The notes below the pieces were generated by a model. The model had not been told where the DNA came from, searched no databases, and saw only the letters and a program-made list of their open reading frames with translations. A program made the position numbers and the translations under genes. 51,838 nt of DNA from BB31 sp964582525 (GTDB lineage Bacteria; Pseudomonadota; Gammaproteobacteria; Beggiatoales; Beggiatoaceae): the NCBI GenBank assembly GCA_964582525.1, contig CAZOSP010000010.1, positions 1 through 51,838 of the forward strand. The letters run 5' to 3'. Every line of letters begins with the position of its first letter. Position 1 is the first letter of the stretch. Shown piece after piece: positions 42,255-51,339 of the stretch.

Positions 42255-43058
42255 CTAAGCCTTCACATCCAAATAATCGCGTAGTTGATCACCCAGCAAA
42301 TTGACCGACAAAACCACCAGCATCAATGTCATACCGGGTACCAGAACCAGATGCGGTGCCATCAGCATATAGCGGCTGCCGTCGCGTAACATGCTACCCC
42401 AGGAGGCTTCAGGGGCTTGCACCCCCAGCCCTAAAAACGACAAGCCCGCTTCAGCAATCACTACGCCCGCGATACCAAAAGTGGCTTCGACAATCAACGG
42501 TGCCAGCAATAAAGGAATGACGTGATAGCGCAAAATGCGCGGGCTGCTCGCGCCTAATGCGCGGGCGGACAGGACGTGTTCGCGGTATTTGAGCGACAGC
42601 GTTTGCGCCCGCGCCAATCGCGCAAAACCGATCCAGCCGACGGCGGACAGGGCGAAAATGACGTTTTCAATACCGGGACCGAGCAATCCCGCCAGCGCGA
42701 TGGCCAGCAAAATACCCGGAAAGGCAAGAAACACATCAATAATATGGACGATGATGCGATCTGTGATGCCGCCCTGCCACGCGCTGATAGTGCCGATCAA
42801 AGTGCCTAAGCACAGGGATACGAATATCACCCAAAAGGCGACAAAAAATGAGGTAGATGCACCCATGACCAGGCGATCCCAGAGCGGACGACCGAGTTCA
42901 TCATGTCCTAGCCACGCGCCTCCGTGCGGGGTTTTGAGAATGTCCGGCAGGCTGACTTCGTTGGGATTGAGCGGTAACAAAGTGCCAAAAATCGCAAGCA
43001 ACAGCCACAGGCTGAGAATGAGACTAGGCAGTGTGACGCGCCAAGAGGGGATTTGCAT
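42255..43058 (-). CDS. DppC-type ABC transporter permease
   Basis: 267 aa, six hydrophobic segments. The N-terminal HGGAWLGHDELGRPLWDRLVMGA and the EAA loop, YREHVLSARALGASSPRILRYHVIPLLL, are diagnostic of the second permease of dipeptide/oligopeptide/nickel importers. The start (ATG 43058) overlaps the yajR stop (TAATG), so it is translated with yajR. A DppB-type partner, binding protein and ATPase are all missing nearby. The double ATPase at 9906-11513 is the only candidate partner in the window. Family assignment is firm, substrate unknown. Confidence 0.93.
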   Translation of the reverse strand: MQIPSWRVTLPSLILSLWLLLAIFGTLLPLNPNEVSLPDILKTPHGGAWLGHDELGRPLWDRLVMGASTSFFVAFWVIFVSLCLGTLIGTISAWQGGITDRIIVHIIDVFLAFPGILLAIALAGLLGPGIENVIFALSAVGWIGFARLARAQTLSLKYREHVLSARALGASSPRILRYHVIPLLLAPLIVEATFGIAGVVIAEAGLSFLGLGVQAPEASWGSMLRDGSRYMLMAPHLVLVPGMTLMLVVLSVNLLGDQLRDYLDVKA

Positions 43059-44416
43059 TACGAAGCAGTCAGGGTGAATTTTTCCAAAGCCTGCGTATCC
43101 AGTCTGTCTTTATCGACTTTAAGATAGGCAACTTCTTCTGTTGCAATCACAACAGCTTCGACAACCCCTTGAATTTTCATTAGTTCTTGGCTGAGTTGGT
43201 GAGCCGTAAAATCATCCATTGCGCCGACATTGAGCAAATGGCTGGAGAGATAACGCGGGTTGCGCATTCCTAGTGCTAACCACAGCCAGAAGCTACTGAG
43301 CAGTGCGCAGCCCCAGAACACTGCGCTGATGCCGTAGTGTTGATGCAGCCAGCCGCCGCCTACGCCGCCGACAAAAATGCCAAGAAATTGTCCGGTGTTG
43401 TAAATCCCCATAGCAGTCCCTTTGGCGTGCGCGGGGGCGGTTTTGCTGACCAGAGACGGCAGGCTGGCTTCGAGAAAATTGAAGGCGACAAAAAATAAAA
43501 ACAACATCATCAGCACGCCGTATAAATGCGTGTGCCACGCGCCAAAACCCAGTTGCACCAGTATCAGCAAGCTGATGGTGGCAATGAACAAGGGTTTCAT
43601 CTGGCGGTGTTTTTCAGCAATGATGATGAAAGGTATCATGGCAGCGAAGGCGAAAATCATAATGGGTAAATAAAATATCCAGTGTTCGCCAGCGGGTTTG
43701 TTGGCGGTTTCGCTGAGGGTCAGGGGTAATACGACAAATAACGCGGTAAGCTGCATGTGCAGGAGAAAAATGCTGGCATCAAGACGCAGCAATTGGACAT
43801 CGTTTAGCACCCGCTTAAATTGTGCAGGGACGGTTTCCGCGTCGCTGTGGATGCGTGATTGCGTGGGTGTAGGCACGAACAGGTGCAAAATGCCAATCGC
43901 TGCCAAAGCGCACACAGCAATAAACCAGAAAATACCCGGCACGCCGATCCACTGATTCAGCATGGGTCCGATAATCATTGCGGTCATAAAAGCGAATCCG
44001 ATGCTCATGCCAATAATTGCCATCGCTTTGGTGCGGTGTTCTTCGCGGGTGAGATCGGCGGTGAGTGCCATCAGTGCGGCGGAAATTGCCCCTGCGCCTT
44101 GGATGGCGCGCCCGATAATAATGCCTTCAATGCTGTGCGATAGCGCGGCAACCACACTGCCGAGCGCGAACACCAGCAGTCCGCCAGTGATAACCGCTTT
44201 GCGCCCGATATGATCGGACAATAAGCCGAGAGGAATTTGTAGCACTGCTTGCGCAAGCCCATACACGCCGATAGCGACACCGACTAACAGCGGTGTCACA
44301 TTGGGCAGGTGTTCAGCATAGGGAGCGAAAACGGGCAGGATCATAAATAGCCCCAGCATTCGCACCGACATGATGCTGGCGAGGGCAAAGCTGGCACGGC
44401 GTTCAGTTGGAGTCAT
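43058..44416 (-). CDS. yajR: MFS transporter with YAM domain, YajR type
   Basis: 452 aa, close to the 454 of E. coli YajR. Twelve membrane segments with the MFS motif A, GLLSDHIGRKAVITGG, and the motif C-like region near IGFAFMTAMIIGPML. A soluble C-terminal domain of about 60 residues (HLLNVGAMDDFTAHQL to LDTQALEKF) matches the ferredoxin-like YAM domain that sets YajR apart from other drug exporters. Proposed role: proton-coupled export of an unidentified compound. ATG 44416 lacks a clear ribosome site. Coupled to the downstream permease gene. Confidence 0.9.
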   Translation of the reverse strand: MTPTERRASFALASIMSVRMLGLFMILPVFAPYAEHLPNVTPLLVGVAIGVYGLAQAVLQIPLGLLSDHIGRKAVITGGLLVFALGSVVAALSHSIEGIIIGRAIQGAGAISAALMALTADLTREEHRTKAMAIIGMSIGFAFMTAMIIGPMLNQWIGVPGIFWFIAVCALAAIGILHLFVPTPTQSRIHSDAETVPAQFKRVLNDVQLLRLDASIFLLHMQLTALFVVLPLTLSETANKPAGEHWIFYLPIMIFAFAAMIPFIIIAEKHRQMKPLFIATISLLILVQLGFGAWHTHLYGVLMMLFLFFVAFNFLEASLPSLVSKTAPAHAKGTAMGIYNTGQFLGIFVGGVGGGWLHQHYGISAVFWGCALLSSFWLWLALGMRNPRYLSSHLLNVGAMDDFTAHQLSQELMKIQGVVEAVVIATEEVAYLKVDKDRLDTQALEKFTLTAS

Positions 44417-44790
44417 GCAACAATTTTTCTGGTTAATAGGGTCTAAACAATCGATTATTCATACAGTGAGTGGCGACATCATTCTCTACATCCCACAGGA
44501 AGCCGGTAGTTTACCCTTTTTTTAAGCTTATGTAATGGCGGTAGAACTTGTGACAGATTTTAGGGATCGGCATTCAAAAATACTCGAAACCCAAACTGTC
44601 TAGGTTTTGAAATCTCTGGAAGGTTTAGGTCTGGGTACTTTCGGGCATTATTGTGTAGTCATTTCTTAGCAACGACTTAAAGTCAGTCATAAGCAAAACG
44701 ATACGTTCGGGTCAAGGTTGCAAGCCTTTCCACTTTTAAAGCGGAACAAAAAGCGACTTAATTGTTAGGTGGGGATTTGGTGGATTTTCA
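44417..44790. other. gene-free 374-bp gap with repeat family E copy (44591-44670)
   Basis: Contains AAACTGTCTAGGTTTTG, TCTGGAAGGTTTA, GGGTACTTTCGG, TTGTGTAG and TTCTTAGC, matching 42161-42240 in order. No supported gene, promoter or RNA otherwise. Upstream of yajR I see no convincing -10/-35 pair. Confidence 0.6.
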
Positions 44791-46335
44791 CTAGCCCAGA
44801 AAAAAACCCCAGCCCAAGATTACCCAGATCAGCAACCCCACCCCTATCGGACTGAGTAGCTGATACCAAGTTGATTTGGGCGGTTCATGCCGCCAAGGTT
44901 GCAAGCCCCATAACGCCACCCCGCCTGCCAATAACGCCCAAATAAATACGCTGCCTCCGGTATAGGACTTGGTAAAAAAGTTACTGGAAACATAATAAAT
45001 CAATGCCCCCGCATAATAAGACGCAAAAAACACCTCCAGCCATTCCAGCTTGCTCTGCATAATTTTCATTTCTTGCAGATTTTGGCTTTGAATCTTGGCA
45101 TTTTGTTCCAACTTGTCGAGATTTTTACGTTGGAACTCAGCATCAATTTTAACGTCCGCATCATGCAGGGCGCGGCGCACAGTCTCGAAATTTTGCTCCA
45201 CCCGCAAGCCTTGCCGCGCTAGGCTGTAATATTGATTATGCGCCTCGCGGTTGCTGATTTCGCTAAAATAACCGGCTAACATGAAATGCAGGACATGGTG
45301 ATGCAAAGCTTGTAACTGGATGTTTTTATGGCTTTCGTCCACGTCTGAATCGCGCAAAATGTGCAATGCTTCGCGCAGAATGCTGCGTAACACAAAACGC
45401 TGCCCCAACGCCGCCCAGTAGCCGATAAAATATTTTTGCAAATTCACCAACTGGCGTTCTTCATTAAAACCGATGTCCTCGTCTTGATCGGCAATCAATT
45501 GCACCGCACCTAAGCTGCCCACCGCCGCCCAGTGGCAGGGGTTGAGTTGCTGCTTAGTCAATTCCAAACTGCCCGCGTGATTGGGTTCTTCAACGTGGGT
45601 GAGGCTGGCTAACAAGGGTCGCCAAGTCTCTTGTTCGACATTGAAATCGACTTTGCGGTGGACGCGCAACACGCTGTACACCGAAAATTGTTGCTGGGGA
45701 AAATGCAGCTTAAACGGCGAGGATGGGCGTAACGGCTGCAATAAAAAATCCGCCAATTCGACCAGAGTAAAGTCGCCGCCCTGGCTTAAGCGTTCTACCA
45801 GCGGCGCATCGGCAGTCGGCGGCGTGGTGTGCGCGGCAGCTTGCGAAGCAAGGATTTTGTGTAATTTCGGAGTTTTGGCAGACAAGCGTTGGCTTAGTTT
45901 GTAATTAAACTGTTTCAGTGCGATCAAGGCGGCGGCATCTTCTTGCGCTTGTTGAGTTTCTAAGGTGAGGGATAATAAGCCGACGCCTTCTGGCAGCAAA
46001 AACAATTCAATCCCCGTGTGTTGCTGCAACTGTAGGCTAAAGTTGGGGTCTTTAATGCCTGACAGGTGCAAATTGCGCCCAAACCAAGGGGTTTTTAACT
46101 CAGGATTCAGACTGGCATACTGCATTCCCGCATCGTCACAACCAAATAAAAATTCCGTCACCAGCGGGGCAAATTCATCGCGGTAAAAATGCGGAATCTT
46201 ATCCGCAGCAAGCCACACCGGTTTGTTGCCTTTGCGCATCGCAACCTGCAAGCCGGTCAAAGCGGTCAGCAGGTCGCAGTGGTGGCCACGCGCAAAGAAA
46301 AACGGCCATAAAAAACGGGTTTGTAATGTCAGCAT
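44791..46335 (-). CDS. unknown protein with C-terminal coiled coil and membrane segments
   Basis: 514 aa, ATG 46335 with GAGGTC upstream. No family recognised. Residues 1-390 look soluble, with an early FFFARGHHCDLLTALTGL and no nucleotide-binding motif. A charged coiled coil (about 395-435, KNLDKLEQNAKIQSQNLQEM) leads into three hydrophobic segments: VFFASYYAGALIYYVSS, FIWALLAGGVALWGL and IGVGLLIWVILGWGFFL. A large cytoplasmic part, a coiled coil and a C-terminal membrane hairpin recall CorA-like topology, but there is no GMN motif. It lies 210 bp downstream of the STAND gene on the same strand, and both proteins end in membrane helices, so a joint function is plausible. Confidence 0.8.
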   Translation of the reverse strand: MLTLQTRFLWPFFFARGHHCDLLTALTGLQVAMRKGNKPVWLAADKIPHFYRDEFAPLVTEFLFGCDDAGMQYASLNPELKTPWFGRNLHLSGIKDPNFSLQLQQHTGIELFLLPEGVGLLSLTLETQQAQEDAAALIALKQFNYKLSQRLSAKTPKLHKILASQAAAHTTPPTADAPLVERLSQGGDFTLVELADFLLQPLRPSSPFKLHFPQQQFSVYSVLRVHRKVDFNVEQETWRPLLASLTHVEEPNHAGSLELTKQQLNPCHWAAVGSLGAVQLIADQDEDIGFNEERQLVNLQKYFIGYWAALGQRFVLRSILREALHILRDSDVDESHKNIQLQALHHHVLHFMLAGYFSEISNREAHNQYYSLARQGLRVEQNFETVRRALHDADVKIDAEFQRKNLDKLEQNAKIQSQNLQEMKIMQSKLEWLEVFFASYYAGALIYYVSSNFFTKSYTGGSVFIWALLAGGVALWGLQPWRHEPPKSTWYQLLSPIGVGLLIWVILGWGFFLG

Positions 46336-46392
46336 GGGATGACCTCATCAGTAAAAGTGTTTGAAAAAACCTTGCTCTCGTTGCCCTCGTTG

Positions 46393-46480
46393 CCCTCGTT
46401 CCCAAGTGCCACTTGGGAATGCGATCTTGACCGCGTTGCGGTCTGTACAAGCACCGTATCCGCCATAAAAAGGCGGATAC
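46393..46480. repeat. repeat family F, long copy, plus GTATCCGCC hairpin
   Basis: CCCTCGTTCCCAAGTG, CACTTGGGAATGCGATC and ACCGC-GTT-GCGGT, followed by CTGTAC. On the other strand this is the full-length version of the element at 4085-4127. GTATCCGCC / GGCGGATAC (46456-46480) is a second hairpin, followed by GCTCCGC. Together they fill the gap between the STAND gene and its neighbour. Confidence 0.8.
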
Positions 46481-46545
46481 GCTCCGCTTAATCCGCCCTA
46501 CTAACCCCGATACCGCTTGAACAAATAAATAACCCCACGTATCAA

Positions 46546-49500
46546 TTAGTAAAGCAAATAAAACAGCAGTACCAGCAACAACAACAAAATGCTAAAAACC
46601 ACAAGCAAGATTTGTTTTAAGCCAATCTGTTTGCGAAAAGTCCAGATCACTTTGCCCAAAAACACAGGAAGAACCAGCAAAACCAGCAAAGGCAACCAAA
46701 TCGGCATTAACGCATAAAATAGCCCATAATTGACGGGTTGCATCGGCAAATTTTTAAGGGCTTGCATTTTTTCAATAGCCTGCGGGGTGCGCATTGCAGA
46801 CGGGATGTCTTCTGTTTGCATATCTTGAAACAGTTTTCGCTGCCAGATGCTCCAAACGGGATTCCAAACAGGGATTAATAACAGCTTTTGCCACCAAGCG
46901 TAGGGTATCGTACCTTGCAAAACCCGTTCTAATTGCTGAATCTCTTTTACCCAGTGCGCTGGCAAGGTCTGCACATCCACGGTCTCGGCGAGTTGACGCA
47001 AAAAAGCCTGTGCTGATTGTTGTAAGCTGTTGGCATTCAGGGAGGCGGGTAATTGCGGATGGCGGCTTGCAAGGACTAAGTTAATATACACCCGTGCCAA
47101 ATCGGGTATCACCGGCATAAACTGCTGCACCAATAAAAGCTGCGTTTGTAACCCAATCGCCCGCTGATAATCCGCCACCGCCGCGCTGAGGTCGCCTTGG
47201 GCTTTCAGGGCAGCACCGCGATTGCTATAAGCCTTCGCCAAATCATTTTGCCATTCAGGTGGCCAAGCCTGTTGTTGCGCCGCGAGTTGGCGACGCAGGG
47301 CTTCGCCTAAATCAATCGCCTGCTGATAGTCCGCCACTGCCGCGCTGAAGTCGCCTTGGTCTTGCAGGGCATTACCGCGATTGCTATAAGCCGCTGCCAA
47401 GTTATTTTGCCATTCAGGTGGTAAAGCCTGTTGTTGCGCCGCCCGTTGGCTGCGCAGCGATTTCATTAACTCAATCGCCTGCTGAAAGTCCGCCACCGCC
47501 GCGCTGAGTTCTCTTTGGGCATACAGGGCATTACCGCGATTGTTATAAACCGATGCCAAGTCATTTTGCCATTCAGGTGGCCAAGCCTGTTGTTGCGCCG
47601 CGAGTTGGCGACGCAGGGCTTCGCGTAAATCAATCGCCTGCTGAAAGTCCGCCACTGCCGCGCTGAGTTCGCCTTGGTCTTGCAGGGCAGCACCGCGATT
47701 GCTATAAGCCGTTGCCAAGTTATTTTGCCATTCGGGCGGCCAAGCCTGTTGTTGCGCCGTCAGTTGGCGACGCAGGGCTTCGCGCAAATCAATCGCCTGC
47801 TTAAAGTCCGCCAGCGCCGCGCTGAGTTCGCCTTGGGCATACAGGGCATTACCGCGATTGCTATAAGCTCCCGCCAAGTCATTTTGCCAGGCAGGTGGCA
47901 AAGCCTGTTGTTGCGCCGTCAGTTGGCGACGCAGGGCTTCGCGTAAGTCAATCGCCTGCTGATAGTCTGCCAGTGCTGCGCTGAGTTCGCCTTGGGCTGC
48001 CAGGGCAGTACCGCGATTCAGATAAACCATTGCCAAATCATTTTGCCATTCAGGTGGCCAAGCCTGTTGTTGCGCCGCCCGTTGGTTACGCAGGGCTTCG
48101 CCTAAATCAATCGCCTGCTGATAGTCTGCCACCGCCGCGCTGAGTTCGCCTTGGCCTTTCAGGGCATTACCGCGATTGTTATAAGCCGTCGCCAAGTTAT
48201 TTTGCCATTGCCCCACTGCGGTTTGCTTAAACAAGGACTGATACAACACCGCCGCCGCTGAATACCACATCACCGCTTTTGCGTAATCGGCTTGCTCAGC
48301 ATTATTCCAACCCCGCTGCCAAAACACACTCGCCAATCCCGCATCGCCAAACACCTTTTCCCGCAAGACAGTATCGCCACTCAACGCTGCTTGTGCTGGC
48401 AAAGAGCGCAACTGATACACGACCACCGCATCGGTTTGCTCGTCTAAATCGCCTAAGTCCGCAAACCGTTCCTGCCAATCGGTATAAAACACCCGCACTA
48501 AACGCCCTTGCTCGGCGGCTAATTCGCTTGCCCAGTATTTTCTTAAAAACGTCGTCAAGCCTTTCAAACCCAAGCGGTAATGGCTGCTTGACAGGGAACG
48601 CCGCTCTACTCGCAACACCGTTTTGAGGCTGGACAGGGCAAACACCAAACGCGCTGCTTGTGCCGAGGATTCGCCTAACCATTCCGCCAATACCGCCAAC
48701 GGCAAGCCTTGCCAAGCCGCTTCTCGCACCCCGCCGACTGAAGCCAGCAGGCGATCTTCTTTAAGCGCGGTCAACTCGGCGGCGGCTAATAACAGCAACA
48801 CCCGACGGAAAAACGCCCATTGTTTGGAATCAACGCCTAATACTGATTCCATTTGTTTGACATAAAACTCGTATAAGCCCTTGCCTTTTGGCAAATCCGC
48901 GACTTGGGCTTGGGTCAGGCGAGAATCACGCAACAAATCGCGCAACAAATCACACAATAAGCTGACATACAAAAACCGCCGTTCGCCGCGTTCTAACACC
49001 TGCGCAAAAATCTCATCATTACCTTGTTTCACCCGTGCATCAAAATAGTCGCGCAGCAAGGCGAGGTAAGCGGTGTTTTGGGTATCAACGGTAAACCCGG
49101 ACAAATCGGGCTGCGGTTGATGCAAACGCGCTAAATAAGGCCGCAATTCAGGCGCGCATTCGGCGGGCGGGCGCGAGGTCAATAAAACATAACAGCCCTT
49201 GGCTAATTGCGCGGGGGCGGGTAATAAGTCCAGTAGATGCGGCGATTCGATGAGGGTCATTTCGTCTAAGCCGTCTAAACACACCAATAACTGCGCTTGC
49301 GGCTGTCCATGCACTTGTTGATACACCGTCAACCAGGCCGCTATCCAAGCGGCAAACGCTTGCGCCACGTCCGCTGCGTTGTGATCAAATTCAGGCAGTT
49401 TTTGGCTGCCCGCCTGCACATCTAACACCTTTTCAAAATCGCGGCGTAACTGGCTGATAAACAAGGGTAAATGATAGCGATAGTCGCGCCGAATATGAAA

Positions 49501-50709
49501 CGTCACCACTGCCAAGTCGTCCAGCAAAGGCTCATCTAATTCCGCTTCTGCCGCCAAACCTTGCACAAACAAACTTTTGCCCACATGCGCCGGGGCTTGC
49601 AGCCAAAACACGCCGCGCTCATGGGTTTGAATAAAATTCGCTAACGGCGTGCGTAAATAAGTCGGCGATAAATACTCGGCTTCTAAGGATTTTTCTTGTA
49701 ACAAGCGATCCAAACTTTGTTTGAGATAAGCCCCGCCGACGACATCGCTGTCAGCCAGTAATGGTTCGGGCGACATTTCTCGCAGCGGCTCGGCTAAAGC
49801 CGGCACCGTATGCCCCGGTCGCTGCATTTTGTGTCCGGCTAAATAATCCAAAAATGCCAAGCGATATTTGTTTTCTTTGCCGTCCCGACTGTCAAAAAAG
49901 AACAGGTCTTGCTTGCTGCACACCAAACAACGGCGCAGGCTCAGCAACGGCGACAGGGGAATGTCTTGCCCATTCGCCAAGTGCCAGAGCAAATCCACGG
50001 TTTCTTCCGAGTGCGGTTGTGTGGCTTGCTGCTCATGCCGCTGGCGAAAACTCGCCGCGCCTTGTAATACTTCACCGCTGACGGTGCGTAACTGTGCCGC
50101 TTGCCAGCCATCGGGCAAGGCGGCTAACTGGATATTTAAACGCCGAATATAGTTTTCTAATTCGGGCAGATATTCTTCAACCTCCAAGCGCAACGCCCCG
50201 TGTCCGACCGCATCGTTGCGCCAGTTAATCAATTCATTCAAGAGACTATGCAGTTGAGTGTGCTTTTTGGCTTTGCCTGTTGCTTGTGGGGGCCGCACTC
50301 GAAACCATTGGGCTAAACTGGCAATTTCGGCTTGTTCACAGCGCACCAGGGCGACAGCCAGATTGTCCGCCAAGCGTTGCCAGTCACCCAGTGCCATTTT
50401 TTTGCCCAACAAAGCGGTTTGGGTTTTTTGTTGTAAGTCGGCATCGCTGCCCTGCGTCAATACCCATTGCGCCATCACCACCGCCGGAAATTTGAACAAG
50501 ACTTCAACTACATCTTTTAACTGCATCACCGCGGTGACCATCAAGCCGTCTTCCAGCACCGCTCGCAAGCGTTGGTATTCATGCGCAATGGGCGCGGGAT
50601 AGTCGTTACTCACCGCCTCAAGCCAGTTGAGTTGGGCGGCAATCTGGCGAATCTGTTCGCGGATTTGCGCATCGTTGGCGCGGGTTAAATTCGGCGTGGG
50701 ATTGGACAT
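46546..50709 (-). CDS. giant STAND NTPase: HEPN-like / NACHT-like / TPR / two membrane helices
   Basis: 1387 aa, ATG 50709 with AAGGA upstream. Residues 120-200 contain WRNDAVGHGAL; Arg164-Asn165 to His170 fits the Rx4-6H motif of HEPN ribonucleases. The NTPase has Walker A APAHVGKS (about 372-380), Walker B LLVCLDGLDEM (about 480) and YVLLTSRPP, the pattern of STAND/NACHT signalling ATPases. Residues 835-1203 are seven 53-residue TPR-like repeats. The last 60 residues hold two membrane helices. STAND proteins of this build (effector, NTPase switch, repeat sensor) act in phage defence as Avs-type sensors or in signalling. Target and effector activity are inferred. It lies downstream of mqsRA, on the same strand. 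Confidence 0.88.
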   Translation of the reverse strand: MSNPTPNLTRANDAQIREQIRQIAAQLNWLEAVSNDYPAPIAHEYQRLRAVLEDGLMVTAVMQLKDVVEVLFKFPAVVMAQWVLTQGSDADLQQKTQTALLGKKMALGDWQRLADNLAVALVRCEQAEIASLAQWFRVRPPQATGKAKKHTQLHSLLNELINWRNDAVGHGALRLEVEEYLPELENYIRRLNIQLAALPDGWQAAQLRTVSGEVLQGAASFRQRHEQQATQPHSEETVDLLWHLANGQDIPLSPLLSLRRCLVCSKQDLFFFDSRDGKENKYRLAFLDYLAGHKMQRPGHTVPALAEPLREMSPEPLLADSDVVGGAYLKQSLDRLLQEKSLEAEYLSPTYLRTPLANFIQTHERGVFWLQAPAHVGKSLFVQGLAAEAELDEPLLDDLAVVTFHIRRDYRYHLPLFISQLRRDFEKVLDVQAGSQKLPEFDHNAADVAQAFAAWIAAWLTVYQQVHGQPQAQLLVCLDGLDEMTLIESPHLLDLLPAPAQLAKGCYVLLTSRPPAECAPELRPYLARLHQPQPDLSGFTVDTQNTAYLALLRDYFDARVKQGNDEIFAQVLERGERRFLYVSLLCDLLRDLLRDSRLTQAQVADLPKGKGLYEFYVKQMESVLGVDSKQWAFFRRVLLLLAAAELTALKEDRLLASVGGVREAAWQGLPLAVLAEWLGESSAQAARLVFALSSLKTVLRVERRSLSSSHYRLGLKGLTTFLRKYWASELAAEQGRLVRVFYTDWQERFADLGDLDEQTDAVVVYQLRSLPAQAALSGDTVLREKVFGDAGLASVFWQRGWNNAEQADYAKAVMWYSAAAVLYQSLFKQTAVGQWQNNLATAYNNRGNALKGQGELSAAVADYQQAIDLGEALRNQRAAQQQAWPPEWQNDLAMVYLNRGTALAAQGELSAALADYQQAIDLREALRRQLTAQQQALPPAWQNDLAGAYSNRGNALYAQGELSAALADFKQAIDLREALRRQLTAQQQAWPPEWQNNLATAYSNRGAALQDQGELSAAVADFQQAIDLREALRRQLAAQQQAWPPEWQNDLASVYNNRGNALYAQRELSAAVADFQQAIELMKSLRSQRAAQQQALPPEWQNNLAAAYSNRGNALQDQGDFSAAVADYQQAIDLGEALRRQLAAQQQAWPPEWQNDLAKAYSNRGAALKAQGDLSAAVADYQRAIGLQTQLLLVQQFMPVIPDLARVYINLVLASRHPQLPASLNANSLQQSAQAFLRQLAETVDVQTLPAHWVKEIQQLERVLQGTIPYAWWQKLLLIPVWNPVWSIWQRKLFQDMQTEDIPSAMRTPQAIEKMQALKNLPMQPVNYGLFYALMPIWLPLLVLLVLPVFLGKVIWTFRKQIGLKQILLVVFSILLLLLVLLFYLLY
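47101..48207 (-). repeat. seven tandem 159-bp repeats inside the STAND gene
   Basis: Units begin with WQN(N/D)LA, continue with a YxNRGxALxxQ segment and ELSAAxADxxQAI, and end in AAQQQAWPPE. Units 1-6 are 53 codons long and very similar at the DNA level; unit 7 diverges after AIGLQ. Alternative residues change mostly at the same columns (N/A/T after RG; KG, AA, YA, QD after AL), so unequal crossing-over or gene conversion is likely. Not CRISPR: in frame and coding throughout, without spacers. Confidence 0.95.
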
Positions 50710-50732
50710 AGGTTATTCCTTGAGATGTGGGA

Positions 50733-50824
50733 GTGCTAATCTCCCGATTAGCACCGCCGCCAACGGCGGCGCGAAATGGCTTGCGCCGTTTTACCTAGTT
50801 GCCAAGTGACACTTGGGAACGAGG
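50733..50824. repeat. hairpin pair and family F copy between mqsA and the STAND gene
   Basis: GTGCTAATC / GATTAGCAC (50733-50754), then CCGCCG / CGGCGG, then a family F copy, TGCCAAGTGACACTTGG followed by GAACGAGG (50800-50824). The first hairpin resembles 22183-22202. The family F copy ends 4 bp before the mqsA stop codon. Confidence 0.75.
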
Positions 50825-50827
50825 AAA

Positions 50828-51337
50828 TCAGGAGATTATTCCACTTTCTAAATGAATAGGCGCATTATTGCTATAATCATCGTTAGCATAGGCAATAGGC
50901 TGTATAGGTTCAATGTCTAAACCCGCATGTTCCCGCAATTCATTTAATAAAAACGGATGACGCTTAACTAAACGCAACAATCTGTCCATCGCTACGCTTT
51001 GCGTCACATCACCACGTTCATATTTGGAAAACGCATTTGCACCACCGCCAAATAAGACTGCCGCGTCTTGTTGTGACAAGTTTAAAGCCTTGCGAATTAT
51101 ACGAATTTGTTGCCCCGTTAATAAACCATCTGCGTGGCGTTTAGCATCCGCAATGCGCGTTTGATTGCGCAGAATTTGCGTTTTTAACACAGGATCAGCA
51201 CCGCATTCATGGCATTCATAGCCTTCTAAACCCTCAACATGTAGGCTTGAGCCACGATGCTGAAAATCCTCTGCAAACGTGATAGGGGTTAATGTGCCAA
51301 TTTCGCACATTGGGCAAATTTTAGTTTCCGTGTTCAT
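50828..51337 (-). CDS. mqsA: MqsA-type antitoxin (zinc finger + XRE HTH)
   Basis: 169 aa from ATG 51337, two bases after the restored toxin stop. A longer in-frame ATG at 51424 lies inside the toxin gene and adds unrelated residues, so I reject it. N-terminal zinc domain with CPMC and CHECG; C-terminal helix-turn-helix (IRKALNLSQQDAAVLFGGGANAFSKYERG), the exact MqsA pattern, followed by a 35-residue tail absent from the 131-residue E. coli protein. MqsA binds and inhibits MqsR and represses the operon. With its toxin frameshifted, it may persist as a free regulator or anti-addiction module. Confidence 0.93.
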   Translation of the reverse strand: MNTETKICPMCEIGTLTPITFAEDFQHRGSSLHVEGLEGYECHECGADPVLKTQILRNQTRIADAKRHADGLLTGQQIRIIRKALNLSQQDAAVLFGGGANAFSKYERGDVTQSVAMDRLLRLVKRHPFLLNELREHAGLDIEPIQPIAYANDDYSNNAPIHLESGIIS

Positions 51338-51339
51338 TT

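Noticed and set aside
9906..43058. Double ABC ATPase (9906-11513) and DppC-like permease (42255-43058) as parts of one YejABEF transporter
   Set aside because: They are 31 kb apart on opposite strands, the permease is shorter than YejE, and no DppB-type permease or binding protein is present; only noted as a possibility.
47101..48207. Regular 159-bp tandem repeats that could look like a CRISPR or minisatellite array
   Set aside because: They lie in frame inside one long coding sequence and translate to TPR-like units; there are no unique spacers.
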